A stretch of 39,499 nt of DNA, taken from IMG/VR virus record IMGVR_UViG_3300040801_001841, positions 1 to 39,499 of that record; one strand, written 5' to 3'. Position numbers and translations under genes: made by a program. The DNA comes from a virus. Position 1 is the first letter of the stretch, and every line of letters starts with the position of its first letter. The notes beneath the pieces are model-generated. The model worked only from the letters and a program-made list of their open reading frames with translations. It did not search any database and was not told where the DNA came from. This document shows positions 32,019 through 39,226 of this stretch, in pieces.

Positions 32019-33611
32019 CTATATAGCGATACCGCTGTAAACGGTAATGTGATCTTCATCTGATTCTGATTCGAATAGATGAATATGGCAGGCTTGGAAC
32101 ATGTACCTAATAGCATCAGCGCCGTGCGCCCACTGATTTCTCTTAGGCTCATCTCTCCATACTTCTAGTAAATGGTTCCAATCTTTAGTGTAATTAAGAC
32201 AGCACTGTTCTAAGTATTCGCAGTCTTTTGATATGTACATGTACTGGAATGACTGGCGCACTTCCTCAATACCATGATGTTTACCAAGTTTCTCCAGGAG
32301 CACAGTGTCATGAACACCTAATTCATTTAGTATGTCTTCGCGCGTTTTATCATTCTGTGTTAGGTCTGTGACGCCCATATCCCATGGCAGAAACCATGTA
32401 CTGACATTCCAATTATTTGCTTCAGCTATTTCGCGCACATACTCAACATAATGACCGAGCCATTCACCTGTATTATAATACTCCGCTATTACACGAACTT
32501 GTTTCTTCCATACTTGAAAGAATACTAGTACCATATAATCGCTTCGACCTGCATCAATAGCTATGTACACAGGTAGGTTACGGTCATACAGTTCTTTATA
32601 AGTACGTTTCTGATCGCGACGCACGACCATTTCTATATAGCGCTTCGCCCAATATGTACCGTCCTGCGCGGCAGTGAAGGCTTCTTCTGGCGTTGCTGGG
32701 TATTCTTGGTGAATATCACCTTCAAGCTCGCGATGCTGCGAGACCCAGAAATTGCGCTGTGGCTTAGTTATCTTGATTTTGAGCTGTTCTTCTAGTTTTT
32801 CAAAATATGCAAGCTCTTCATCTGTAGGATACTGGTCTTCAAATTCAACACAATCAGGATCATCTAGCCATGAAAGAAAGACGGGTAGAAAATCTTTGCC
32901 AGAAAGAGTGCTCGCTGCATATTGTTTGACAGCTTGGTCCCACATGTACTTGAACATGTTGACTCCTTCAGCTGTACTTTCGATAGCGCATGTATTTCCT
33001 GGTGCAATAGCCTGGAGTGTACCTGTTTTAGTCTCTTTAGCTCGCTCTGGATACTTATTTGCAATTTTTCCAAGCTCAGATATGTGGAGTCGCTGCAATG
33101 TAGCTGAACGGAAGCTTGTTCTGATGAACATTGTTGAATTATTGGAAAGTGTGAATTCTTGTGAGTTGTTTTTAATGACTTTGACATCTAAAAACTCCTT
33201 AACCCATGGCTCTAGAGTATTCCATGTATATTTCAAGCGCTCTAAAAGTGTTCCAGCTTCGTCCTTACCTTGAGCCATAAGGCCACAATTGTAATTTGCG
33301 CGTGTTATTAGGTCATCAAAGTAAGATATTAGCCAAAATGTGCTAATTCCTTGCTGTCGTGATTTGAGAATAATCAGTCTTGCGTGCTCTAAACTTTTTG
33401 CATATACCTTAAATTGAGCTCTATTCATGCGAAATGGAATAGGATCGCCCAATTTATCAATAATACTATAGAGATTATTTAGTCTCCATAGCTTAGATGG
33501 CAAATATCTTGTAACTAACTCTTCAAAAGTACGAGGTTTAGTAGTTAAAAGTTCATACAGATCTTTATCTTCAGGAAATAAAGAATTGAATTCGTCTCTA
33601 GTAAGAATCAT
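32019..33611 (-). CDS. terL: Terminase large subunit
   Basis: A 530-residue packaging motor. The ATPase has Walker A KSRQQGIS (83-90), a Walker B-like RLHISELGK (174-182) and the coupling motif ESTAEG (211-216). The RNase H-like nuclease has YIAIDAGRSD with Asp353, LPWDMG near 411, and HGADAIRYM near the C-terminus. The length is usual for phage TerL. ATG overlaps the small subunit stop by ATGA. Transcription is opposite to the capsid genes, which is less common for TerS/TerL beside a scaffold-capsid module. Confidence 0.93.
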   Translation of the reverse strand: MILTRDEFNSLFPEDKDLYELLTTKPRTFEELVTRYLPSKLWRLNNLYSIIDKLGDPIPFRMNRAQFKVYAKSLEHARLIILKSRQQGISTFWLISYFDDLITRANYNCGLMAQGKDEAGTLLERLKYTWNTLEPWVKEFLDVKVIKNNSQEFTLSNNSTMFIRTSFRSATLQRLHISELGKIANKYPERAKETKTGTLQAIAPGNTCAIESTAEGVNMFKYMWDQAVKQYAASTLSGKDFLPVFLSWLDDPDCVEFEDQYPTDEELAYFEKLEEQLKIKITKPQRNFWVSQHRELEGDIHQEYPATPEEAFTAAQDGTYWAKRYIEMVVRRDQKRTYKELYDRNLPVYIAIDAGRSDYMVLVFFQVWKKQVRVIAEYYNTGEWLGHYVEYVREIAEANNWNVSTWFLPWDMGVTDLTQNDKTREDILNELGVHDTVLLEKLGKHHGIEEVRQSFQYMYISKDCEYLEQCCLNYTKDWNHLLEVWRDEPKRNQWAHGADAIRYMFQACHIHLFESESDEDHITVYSGIAI

Positions 33612-34114
33612 TTGCGCAAATGTTGTTCAAAAGATGACAATGGAATGCCTGCTGGGTTGTTTATACTATTAGTTTCATTAGCAAAGAATGCTCTTTGTAA
33701 TTCACAAAGTGCTTTAGCTAATGAAAGTATAGTATCGGCATTATTTGAAGCTGCTGCAACTGATGTAATCTTCTTTGCAATAGCAGAAGCTGAAGTTTGG
33801 AACTCTTTATTAAGTAAACTACCTCCAGAAATGCTTTCTGCTAGTTCATGTGATTCAGTTTCTACTAATTCTCCTATTCCAAATGCTTCAATAGCTGGTT
33901 CTAATTGTTTTTCTACACTATCGAGAAGAATTTCTAGCGCGGCTTTGTCTAGTTTAAACAATTCACGCACTTTATCTCTTTGTTCTGCCTCGTAGAGCTG
34001 TTTTTTAAGTTTTAGCGCTGTTCCATAAGATACACCAACACGTTCTGCTGCTTCAGCTGGCTTTATTCCGTTTTTTAAGTGCGCTAAGCATAAAAGTCTG
34101 GTTTGTTCATCCAT
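33608..34114 (-). CDS. terS: Terminase small subunit
   Basis: A 168-residue DNA-recognition subunit. Residues 4-40 form a helix-turn-helix (LCLAHLKNGIKPAEAAERVG, then VSYGTALKLKKQL) for binding the packaging site. A long helical central part for oligomerisation follows and the C-terminus (NNPAGIPLSSFEQHL) may contact TerL. ATG 34114 lies just inside the preceding gene and has GGAG upstream; the extension to 34168 would overlap that gene heavily. Called from the fold and the coupling to TerL. Confidence 0.8.
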   Translation of the reverse strand: MDEQTRLLCLAHLKNGIKPAEAAERVGVSYGTALKLKKQLYEAEQRDKVRELFKLDKAALEILLDSVEKQLEPAIEAFGIGELVETESHELAESISGGSLLNKEFQTSASAIAKKITSVAAASNNADTILSLAKALCELQRAFFANETNSINNPAGIPLSSFEQHLRK

Positions 34115-34280
34115 TAGTTTCTTTCTCCTTAGCTCTTTTTTCTGCGTATTCTTTAAGAGCTTGAACAACTACCCAACTAAAGTTAGCGCGACCCTCTTTT
34201 CGTTCATTAATTTTCAAGCTTTCAACAAATAATGTATCAGCTTCAGTTTTGGTAGAAAATGAATGTGATTTAGCTGGCAT
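34107..34280 (-). CDS. Small ribbon-helix-helix-like protein
   Basis: A 57-residue protein resembling a ribbon-helix-helix DNA-binding fold: the strand SHSFSTKTEADTLF, a short charged turn (KINERKEG), then the helix ANFSWVVVQALKEYAEKRAK. ATG at 34280 fits a transcript starting near 34314; an ATG at 34322 would precede that start. It lies before TerS in the same short operon and may autoregulate the divergent promoters at 34321-34350, though that is inference. Confidence 0.55.
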   Translation of the reverse strand: MPAKSHSFSTKTEADTLFVESLKINERKEGRANFSWVVVQALKEYAEKRAKEKETNG

Positions 34281-34320
34281 AAACAAATCCGTTTCATTAA
34301 AAATAACATTTTTATTAATC

Positions 34321-34350
34321 ATTATATCATGCTATAATATGCATGTAAAA
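34321..34350 (-). promoter_or_regulatory. Leftward promoter for the terminase operon, divergent with capsid operon
   Basis: On the minus strand TTTTAC (34345-34350), 18 bp, TATAAT (34321-34326). A second TATAAT on the + strand at 34333-34338 faces the scaffold gene but has no good -35 box, so late rightward transcription may need an activator or a different promoter class. Confidence 0.55.
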
Positions 34351-34397
34351 TCTTATTTTACGTTAAACATTTTCATATTCCCATGGAGTAAATGGAC

Positions 34398-35102
34398 ATG
34401 AACGAAGAACTGCAGAAGAAAGTAAATGAAGTTGTAGAAAAGATGGAAAAAGGTGATGATGGTAAGTGGTCTATTCCGGATGAAGTTGCTAAAGATTTAA
34501 GCCCTGAACTTGTTATAGCTGTAACTGCTGAACGTAGATTTAGGGATACTCAGGGTTCATATACTCGTACGCGTCAAGAATTGAAACAGCAACAGGCTAT
34601 TGCTGATGGTCTACAAGAACGTTTGCTTAAATCTGAAGTAGCCCTTACTAAAGAACAGAAATATGAGCTTAATGAGCTCAAGAAGACTGATCCTGAAAAA
34701 TGGCGTGCTAAACTTAACGAGTATGAGCAGGCTAGTAAAAATGCTCTTGAGAATGAATTAGAGGAAATTCGTACTAAGAGTGCTAGTAAAGGTGAACTTG
34801 AAGTTCGTAAAGAACAAATGGCTGCTTGGTCTGAAAGTACTGGGCTTGAATTAAACGATACTATTATTGAAAATGAACTTCCGCCTAAATACTTGAAAGA
34901 TCTTGAAGCTGGTAATATTACATTTGAAGACTTTCTTGAGCAGGCTGGAAAATTCCTTACTAGTCAAAAAGTTATCAAAGGTTCAAATGAATCTGCAGAT
35001 GATGACACTAAAAATCTTAGTAAGGTTGCTGGTGGTCCTGAGCCATCAAATGATGCACAGGAAGGTGACTTTAATGAAACTTATGAGGAAACTCTGTTCT
35101 GA
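34398..35102 (+). CDS. Capsid scaffolding protein
   Basis: A 234-residue acidic, helical protein directly before the major capsid protein. The middle (about residues 55-145: RQELKQQQAIADGLQERLLK, ALTKEQKYELNELKKTD, ASKNALENELEEIRTK) is a coiled coil, the C-terminus is acidic and disordered with an aromatic end (NETYEETLF). Such proteins direct procapsid assembly and are removed before DNA packaging. ATG 34398 is chosen because GGAG lies about 9 nt upstream, whereas ATG 34392 is too near. Confidence 0.75.
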   Translation: MNEELQKKVNEVVEKMEKGDDGKWSIPDEVAKDLSPELVIAVTAERRFRDTQGSYTRTRQELKQQQAIADGLQERLLKSEVALTKEQKYELNELKKTDPEKWRAKLNEYEQASKNALENELEEIRTKSASKGELEVRKEQMAAWSESTGLELNDTIIENELPPKYLKDLEAGNITFEDFLEQAGKFLTSQKVIKGSNESADDDTKNLSKVAGGPEPSNDAQEGDFNETYEETLF

Positions 35103-35132
35103 ACAAAATTAATATTATTGACGAAAACGTGA

Positions 35133-35138
35133 TATAAT
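35133..35138 (+). promoter_or_regulatory. Possible -10 box upstream of the capsid gene
   Basis: A perfect TATAAT lies 160 nt ahead of the capsid gene start. TTGACG (35118-35123) is only 9 bp upstream, too close to act as a -35 box. Either an activator-dependent late promoter or a chance match; the leader that would follow is highly structured. Confidence 0.35.
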
Positions 35139-35172
35139 ATAACTGTAGTTAAAGGTATTCCTCTCCGAGACA

Positions 35173-35262
35173 CCTGCGCTATAGTGGCGAGCAGATCACT
35201 ACACCGCAGGGTACTCTAGTGATCAGCGTAGCACAGATTAACATTAGAACATAAGTTCTAAT
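35173..35262 (+). promoter_or_regulatory. Structured leader RNA of the capsid gene with alternative hairpins
   Basis: CCTGCG (35173-35178) pairs with CGCAGG (35205-35210), and within it TAGTG (35182-35186) pairs with CACTA (35197-35201). CACTA is also part of GATCACTA (35194-35201), which is the perfect partner of TAGTGATC (35217-35224). The two hairpins share a strand and exclude each other. A third, ATTAGAAC/ATAA/GTTCTAAT (35243-35262), follows with a T-rich stretch. This layout resembles a switch or stability element. No known riboswitch class was recognised. Confidence 0.55.
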
Positions 35263-35292
35263 TGTCTTTTTAACTGCTATGAGGGTCTAATA

Positions 35293-36444
35293 ATGACTAC
35301 AGCTGTTCTCAGCTTGACGTCGGATCTCAAACGCAAACGTTGGATGCGTGAAGGCATGGTTCAGGCTGCCTCCAAGTCTTTCTGGTCACCGTTGACTGGA
35401 AGCACTAAGGATGGTATCGTCTACCAGGTCAATAACACCAACGCCTCCTCTGGCCACACGGTGGTTTTCGATTACTCTGGCAACATCTCTGGTAAAGCTA
35501 AGAAGGGTAAGGAAACTGCTTATGGCGAGGGCGAGTCTAAGCGTAAGTTCTCCGATAAGATCACAGTTGAACGCTACCGTCTGGTAGTAGACAATGGTGA
35601 TGACTTCGATGGCGTTGATATTGGTGATCTTAACATCACTCAGCACGCTGATTCCCGTAATAAACTGGCAGATCTCTTTATTCGATTTAAAGATCAGGCT
35701 CTGTTTGATGCTGCGCAAGGTCTCTTGACTACTAATCAAGGTGCACAGGCTCCGACGCATGTTATCGATTTGGGCACTACCTTTACTTTCGATGAATTGA
35801 CTGACATTGAAACCACCCTTAAGACTTCTAACGGTTTCTCAACTGGTACCGTTCGTCGTCCGCTTGATCCCTATATGACTGCTGATGGCCAGCCTGTTTG
35901 GCTATTCGTCATTGATGCAGCTATGGCGGCTCTGCTCCGTAAGGATACTACTGGCTATCAGACTCTGATGGCTCAGGGCGATGTTCGTGGTTCTCAGAAC
36001 CGTAATATTAAGGGCGTAATTGGTAAGATTGGTTCCATGATGATTGTCGTCGCAGATCAGTTCTTCGGCGAAACTGCTGGATCCGCTCTCGGTTGGGGTC
36101 TTAATGACTCTGAAATCGAAATCAGCGGTCTCCGTCAGTATGATGGTGCTGATCCTTCTACGGCCGTTTGGACTGGTCAGACTGGATTTGACTATGCTTC
36201 CTCGGATCTCCATTCTCGTGGTCTGATTCTTGGTGCTGGTGGTCTTCAGTTGGCCTTTGGCAAGCATCCTGATTACAAGTGGCAGCCTTCTGAAGACTTT
36301 GCTATTACTTCAGAATCCGCCGTTGAATTTTGGATGGAAACCCAGAAATGCAAGTTGACTGCAGAAAACGAAGACTATAAACAGGCGAAAATCGCTGATA
36401 TTGATTATGGTGTCGTTGCAGTTGATGTGCAGATTGGCTCATAA
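35293..36444 (+). CDS. Major capsid protein, N4 gp56-like
   Basis: A 383-residue HK97-fold-type coat protein. The N-terminal KRKRWMREGMVQAASKSFWS, the HTVVFDYSGNISGKAKKG segment, the RLVVDNGDDFDGVDIGDL spine region, and the QNRNIKGVIGKIGSMMIVVA strand resemble N4 gp56-family capsid proteins. The gene uses more G+C-rich, probably faster codons than the flanking scaffold gene, as expected for the most abundant protein. The leader is structured; GAGGG precedes the ATG. The family match is by pattern, the capsid role also by position after the scaffold. Confidence 0.85.
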   Translation: MTTAVLSLTSDLKRKRWMREGMVQAASKSFWSPLTGSTKDGIVYQVNNTNASSGHTVVFDYSGNISGKAKKGKETAYGEGESKRKFSDKITVERYRLVVDNGDDFDGVDIGDLNITQHADSRNKLADLFIRFKDQALFDAAQGLLTTNQGAQAPTHVIDLGTTFTFDELTDIETTLKTSNGFSTGTVRRPLDPYMTADGQPVWLFVIDAAMAALLRKDTTGYQTLMAQGDVRGSQNRNIKGVIGKIGSMMIVVADQFFGETAGSALGWGLNDSEIEISGLRQYDGADPSTAVWTGQTGFDYASSDLHSRGLILGAGGLQLAFGKHPDYKWQPSEDFAITSESAVEFWMETQKCKLTAENEDYKQAKIADIDYGVVAVDVQIGS

Positions 36445-36456
36445 GGAGACTGAATC

Positions 36457-36885
36457 ATGACTACGAATATCAGCCGCCTTGATGGTCGCCATAAGAAACG
36501 GGACATCAATGTCTTTTTCGCTGAAATTGACTATGATGAAATTGCAACTAGTGCTGAGGTTTATCAGCTCGCTCAACTGCCGCCGGAATGTATTGTTCTG
36601 AGCGCAGTCGTACTGCCTGTTGTCACTAACAATGCTGGCACTTCTGCAGCATTTGATCTTGGCTTTGCTGGTGGTGATGAGCTCATCGATGGTGGTGATC
36701 TCAAGACTGCTGCTGGAACGGATGTTCCTAGCACGGCTGTACCTATCCATCTTCCGACGGGTGGAGTTCTTACTCTGCTTCCGACGTATGGTGGTACTGC
36801 AGCTACGGCAGGTAAGCTCTTCTTGTATGTTGAGTATCTCGAATACAAGCAGTGCACTGGTGAACTGACTAACTTCGTTTCTTAA
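36457..36885 (+). CDS. Head decoration/minor capsid protein
   Basis: A 142-residue beta-rich protein immediately after the capsid gene with the same G+C-rich codon style. AEIDYDEIATSAEVYQLAQL, LSAVVLPVVTNN, AAFDLGFAGGDEL and LFLYVEYLEY suggest a beta-sandwich that would sit on the outside of the head. It is followed by a terminator, so capsid and this protein form the most abundant transcript segment. TAAGGAG lies upstream of the ATG. The decoration role is inferred from position and composition. Confidence 0.65.
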   Translation: MTTNISRLDGRHKKRDINVFFAEIDYDEIATSAEVYQLAQLPPECIVLSAVVLPVVTNNAGTSAAFDLGFAGGDELIDGGDLKTAAGTDVPSTAVPIHLPTGGVLTLLPTYGGTAATAGKLFLYVEYLEYKQCTGELTNFVS

Positions 36886-36898
36886 GTTAGTACCACAT

Positions 36899-36934
36899 AG
36901 CCTGCCTCTCACACTTGTGGGAGGCGGGCTTTTG
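36899..36934 (+). terminator. Rho-independent terminator after the capsid genes
   Basis: AGCC-GCCTC-CACA arms (36899-36913) pair with TGTG-GAGGC-GGCT (36916-36930) with small mismatches, followed by TTTT. Partial read-through would supply the downstream adaptor and tail genes at lower level. Confidence 0.8.
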
Positions 36935-36945
36935 AGGATCTAAAT

Positions 36946-37035
36946 ATGGCTACCAAAAAGACTCCGGTAAAAAAGAAAGTTGTTAAGAAAAAAGTGACAC
37001 CTAAAAAACCTGTTCTTTATCGCAGAGGTCGTTGA
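36946..37035 (+). CDS. 29-residue Lys-rich peptide
   Basis: A very small basic protein: MATKKTPVKKKVVKKKVTPK, ending KPVLYRRGR, with about half Lys or Arg. GAGG lies 8 nt before the ATG. It looks like the tails of histone H1 or HU-like proteins. Position between capsid and adaptor genes suggests a virion or DNA-binding peptide. One base separates its stop from the next gene. Confidence 0.65.
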   Translation: MATKKTPVKKKVVKKKVTPKKPVLYRRGR

Positions 37036-37036
37036 C

Positions 37037-37201
37037 ATGGCCGATAAGAAAAAAGGCAAGATTGAAAGTGCCATTGAAAAGCGTCGGCGAATGATGGATG
37101 AAGCTTCAGGGTTTGGTACGACTCCACCTAAGAAGAAAAAGAAGACTAAAAAGAAGAATTCAGATTATAAGCCTCCTAATCATGGTAAGAGGAAGCCCTA
37201 A
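37037..37201 (+). CDS. 54-residue Lys-rich protein
   Basis: A second basic protein: MADKKKGKIESAIEKRRRMM with a possible helix, then DEASGFGTTP and a stretch of ten residues nearly all Lys (PKKKKKTKKK), ending KPPNHGKRKP. AGAGG precedes the ATG and its TAA overlaps the adaptor ATG (TAATG). Small Lys-rich proteins near the head-tail genes occur in several podoviruses; DNA binding in the capsid is plausible but unproven. Confidence 0.65.
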   Translation: MADKKKGKIESAIEKRRRMMDEASGFGTTPPKKKKKTKKKNSDYKPPNHGKRKP

Positions 37202-38037
37202 TGTCTCGTATTCAAGACATTTTTCTCCTGTGCCGTGACACCCTTGGTGATCACAGCCAGGAGCGTTATACTGATGATATGCTTATGAGAAATTTGAAGC
37301 TGGCTATTAAAGACATAGCTAAGCAAACAAATCTCTTTAAGCATATCATAACTATTCCATTGAAAAATGGTAAATCGGTATTTAAGATGCCTGATGGTAT
37401 TCTTAATTTATCACATGTAACATATAACAGTGAGTTGTTACCACTTGTAAGCTCAGGTTATATGACAGCTAATAAAGAAGTAGACTGGCGAACAAAAGCA
37501 GTAGTGATACCGCCAGGCAGATTAGAATTAGCTATATATGATGAAGTAAAAAGAAGAGAAATTGCAACTTATCCCCGCCCGTTCGGGGAATTTTCACAAT
37601 CATACGTCTCAGAACCTAATGAATATGGTCTTGTAGGCGCATTGCTTTATGATGGTGAGTATTACTCTCAGCCGTCATATTACGGTGTCGTAGATGAATT
37701 TATCGATTCAGAAATGGCACGAGATATTCAAGAATCTTATTATGGTGTAGTGACAGCAGTAGAAGAAGCTGAGATTCTCACCATTTATTACTCTCGTTGT
37801 CCTCCTCTTCCAACTACTGTAGATGATGACTTTGAACTTGATGAAGTGTTTGATATGGCTATCAAGTTCTATATTTGTGGTATATGTCTACGTAATGATG
37901 TAGATCAACAAAATAGACAAATGGCTGCTGAAGAATTTAATATGTATCAGCGTGAAGTTGATGCTATTATTGAGCTATCTCATACTGATTCTGTGGCTGT
38001 TAATTGGTTTGAATCACACTATAACTCGATGGGTTAA
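37201..38037 (+). CDS. Head-tail adaptor (DUF6682-like)
   Basis: A 278-residue protein likely to sit below the portal. MSRIQDIFLLCRDTLGDHSQ and the RYTDDMLMRNLKLAIKDIAK helix, then KHIITIPLKNGKSVFKMPDGIL, and later LTIYYSRCPPLPTTVDDDFEL with a helical end (VFDMAIKFYICGICLRND) follow the pattern of podoviral adaptor proteins similar to DUF6682 or P22 gp4. Placed before the tail proteins that run off the right edge. Confidence is moderate because the match is by layout. Confidence 0.65.
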   Translation: MSRIQDIFLLCRDTLGDHSQERYTDDMLMRNLKLAIKDIAKQTNLFKHIITIPLKNGKSVFKMPDGILNLSHVTYNSELLPLVSSGYMTANKEVDWRTKAVVIPPGRLELAIYDEVKRREIATYPRPFGEFSQSYVSEPNEYGLVGALLYDGEYYSQPSYYGVVDEFIDSEMARDIQESYYGVVTAVEEAEILTIYYSRCPPLPTTVDDDFELDEVFDMAIKFYICGICLRNDVDQQNRQMAAEEFNMYQREVDAIIELSHTDSVAVNWFESHYNSMG

Positions 38038-38039
38038 TT

Positions 38040-38540
38040 ATGACTACACAACGCACACTTAATCGTAATTTGATTGTCCATAATGACCTAGAAATAGGTT
38101 ATGGAACAGTCGTGCAAGAACGCGGAGATGTCGCAGCAGCTGAGCAGAAAATTGAGCTTATGTTCATTTTTAGGCAGCTTGATGAGATTCGCAACCTTGA
38201 TTACAATAAATATACTCGTGTTGGTTTGCATCAGGATAATGCACCAGTTGTAGAATACTGGTTTGATTTTACTAGTGCTGCTTCTGATGATGGTGATGAC
38301 GTTCTTGCTCCAGTTCCGGCTATTAGTCTTGGACGCTGGATTAAAATTGCTAATACAGCTCCAGTTTACACTACTGCTGAACTTGCTGATATTTCAGCAA
38401 CTCCTAATACTTCAGTAGCTAAGCAAGCTGGTTATATGGTTTGGAATTCCAATCTTGAAAAGCCGCTATGGTCAGTTGGATCTGGCAATGGTGATGTTTG
38501 GGTTGACGCAACAGGTAGCACAGTACATACGCCGTCATGA
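38040..38540 (+). CDS. Tail/virion protein, paralogous N-terminal domain (copy 1)
   Basis: A 166-residue protein with an N-terminal domain (about residues 1-80: TLNRNLIVHNDLEIGYGTVV, IELMFIFRQLDEIRNLDYNK, YWFDFTS) that recurs in the next gene. The C-terminal third (YTTAELADISATPNTSVAKQ, GYMVWNSNLEKPLWSVG) resembles the beta-rich ends of tail fibre or collar proteins. The shared domain may attach each protein to the same virion site. Overlaps the next gene by ATGA. Confidence 0.6.
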   Translation: MTTQRTLNRNLIVHNDLEIGYGTVVQERGDVAAAEQKIELMFIFRQLDEIRNLDYNKYTRVGLHQDNAPVVEYWFDFTSAASDDGDDVLAPVPAISLGRWIKIANTAPVYTTAELADISATPNTSVAKQAGYMVWNSNLEKPLWSVGSGNGDVWVDATGSTVHTPS

Positions 38541-39226
38541 GTAGAATACTCAAAAGACAATTAATTGGTCAAGAGGACTTTGCTTTAGGTTTTGGTAAGG
38601 TCTCACAAACACGTGGAGATCAAACACTAGACTTTAAGCAAATTCAGCTTGAGTTTATTTTTGCTACTACAGATGAAATTCGCGAGCTTGACTATAATCG
38701 CTATCTACACGTAGCGCTACATTCTGATTCTCCGCATGGTGCTGTAACTCAGTATTACTGGGATCCGTATAACATGGCGGTAGATGATGATTGGAATGTT
38801 TTAAGACCCAATCGTGTAGTGCCAACTCAACAAGGTCGTTACATTAGAGTTATTCCTAATTATTACGGCTTATTGGATACTATTATTTCATCTGCGTCAG
38901 ATGAAACATCTCCATTAGATGTAGGTGAAAAATTAACAACGTTTAGAGCACCATATCCTTTAACACTTCAATATGTTAGATGTAGTCTTTCAATTGAACC
39001 AGCAGCTAATGAACTGATTGTAGATTTGAGAGCAACTGGTACTTCAATATTTGCTGAGCCTATGCATATTGATGTAGGTGAGAGAACTTCTGTAACTGCT
39101 GTTACTCAACCAGTTCTTTCAATTGTTAATATAGTTGATGACACTGAATTTTTTGTAGACGTACTACAAGGAGATACTCAAGCAGCAGGACTTAAAGTAG
39201 CTGTAACTGGTACTAAGGTGGTTTAA
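38537..39226 (+). CDS. Tail/virion protein, paralogous N-terminal domain (copy 2)
   Basis: A 229-residue protein. Its first 75 residues (ILKRQLIGQEDFALGFGKVS, IQLEFIFATTDEIRELDYNR, YYWDPYN) match the previous gene, showing tandem duplication. The C-terminal part (TTFRAPYPLTLQYVRCSLSI, EPAANELIVDLRATGTSIF, LSIVNIVDDTEFFVDVLQGD) is beta-rich and differs from copy 1, as expected when a docking domain is combined with different distal domains. Confidence 0.6.
   Translation: MSRILKRQLIGQEDFALGFGKVSQTRGDQTLDFKQIQLEFIFATTDEIRELDYNRYLHVALHSDSPHGAVTQYYWDPYNMAVDDDWNVLRPNRVVPTQQGRYIRVIPNYYGLLDTIISSASDETSPLDVGEKLTTFRAPYPLTLQYVRCSLSIEPAANELIVDLRATGTSIFAEPMHIDVGERTSVTAVTQPVLSIVNIVDDTEFFVDVLQGDTQAAGLKVAVTGTKVV

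Noticed and set aside
35118-35138. TTGACG followed by TATAAT as a strong sigma70 promoter
   Set aside because: The spacer is only 9 bp, far too short for paired -35/-10 recognition; kept only as a lone -10 candidate.
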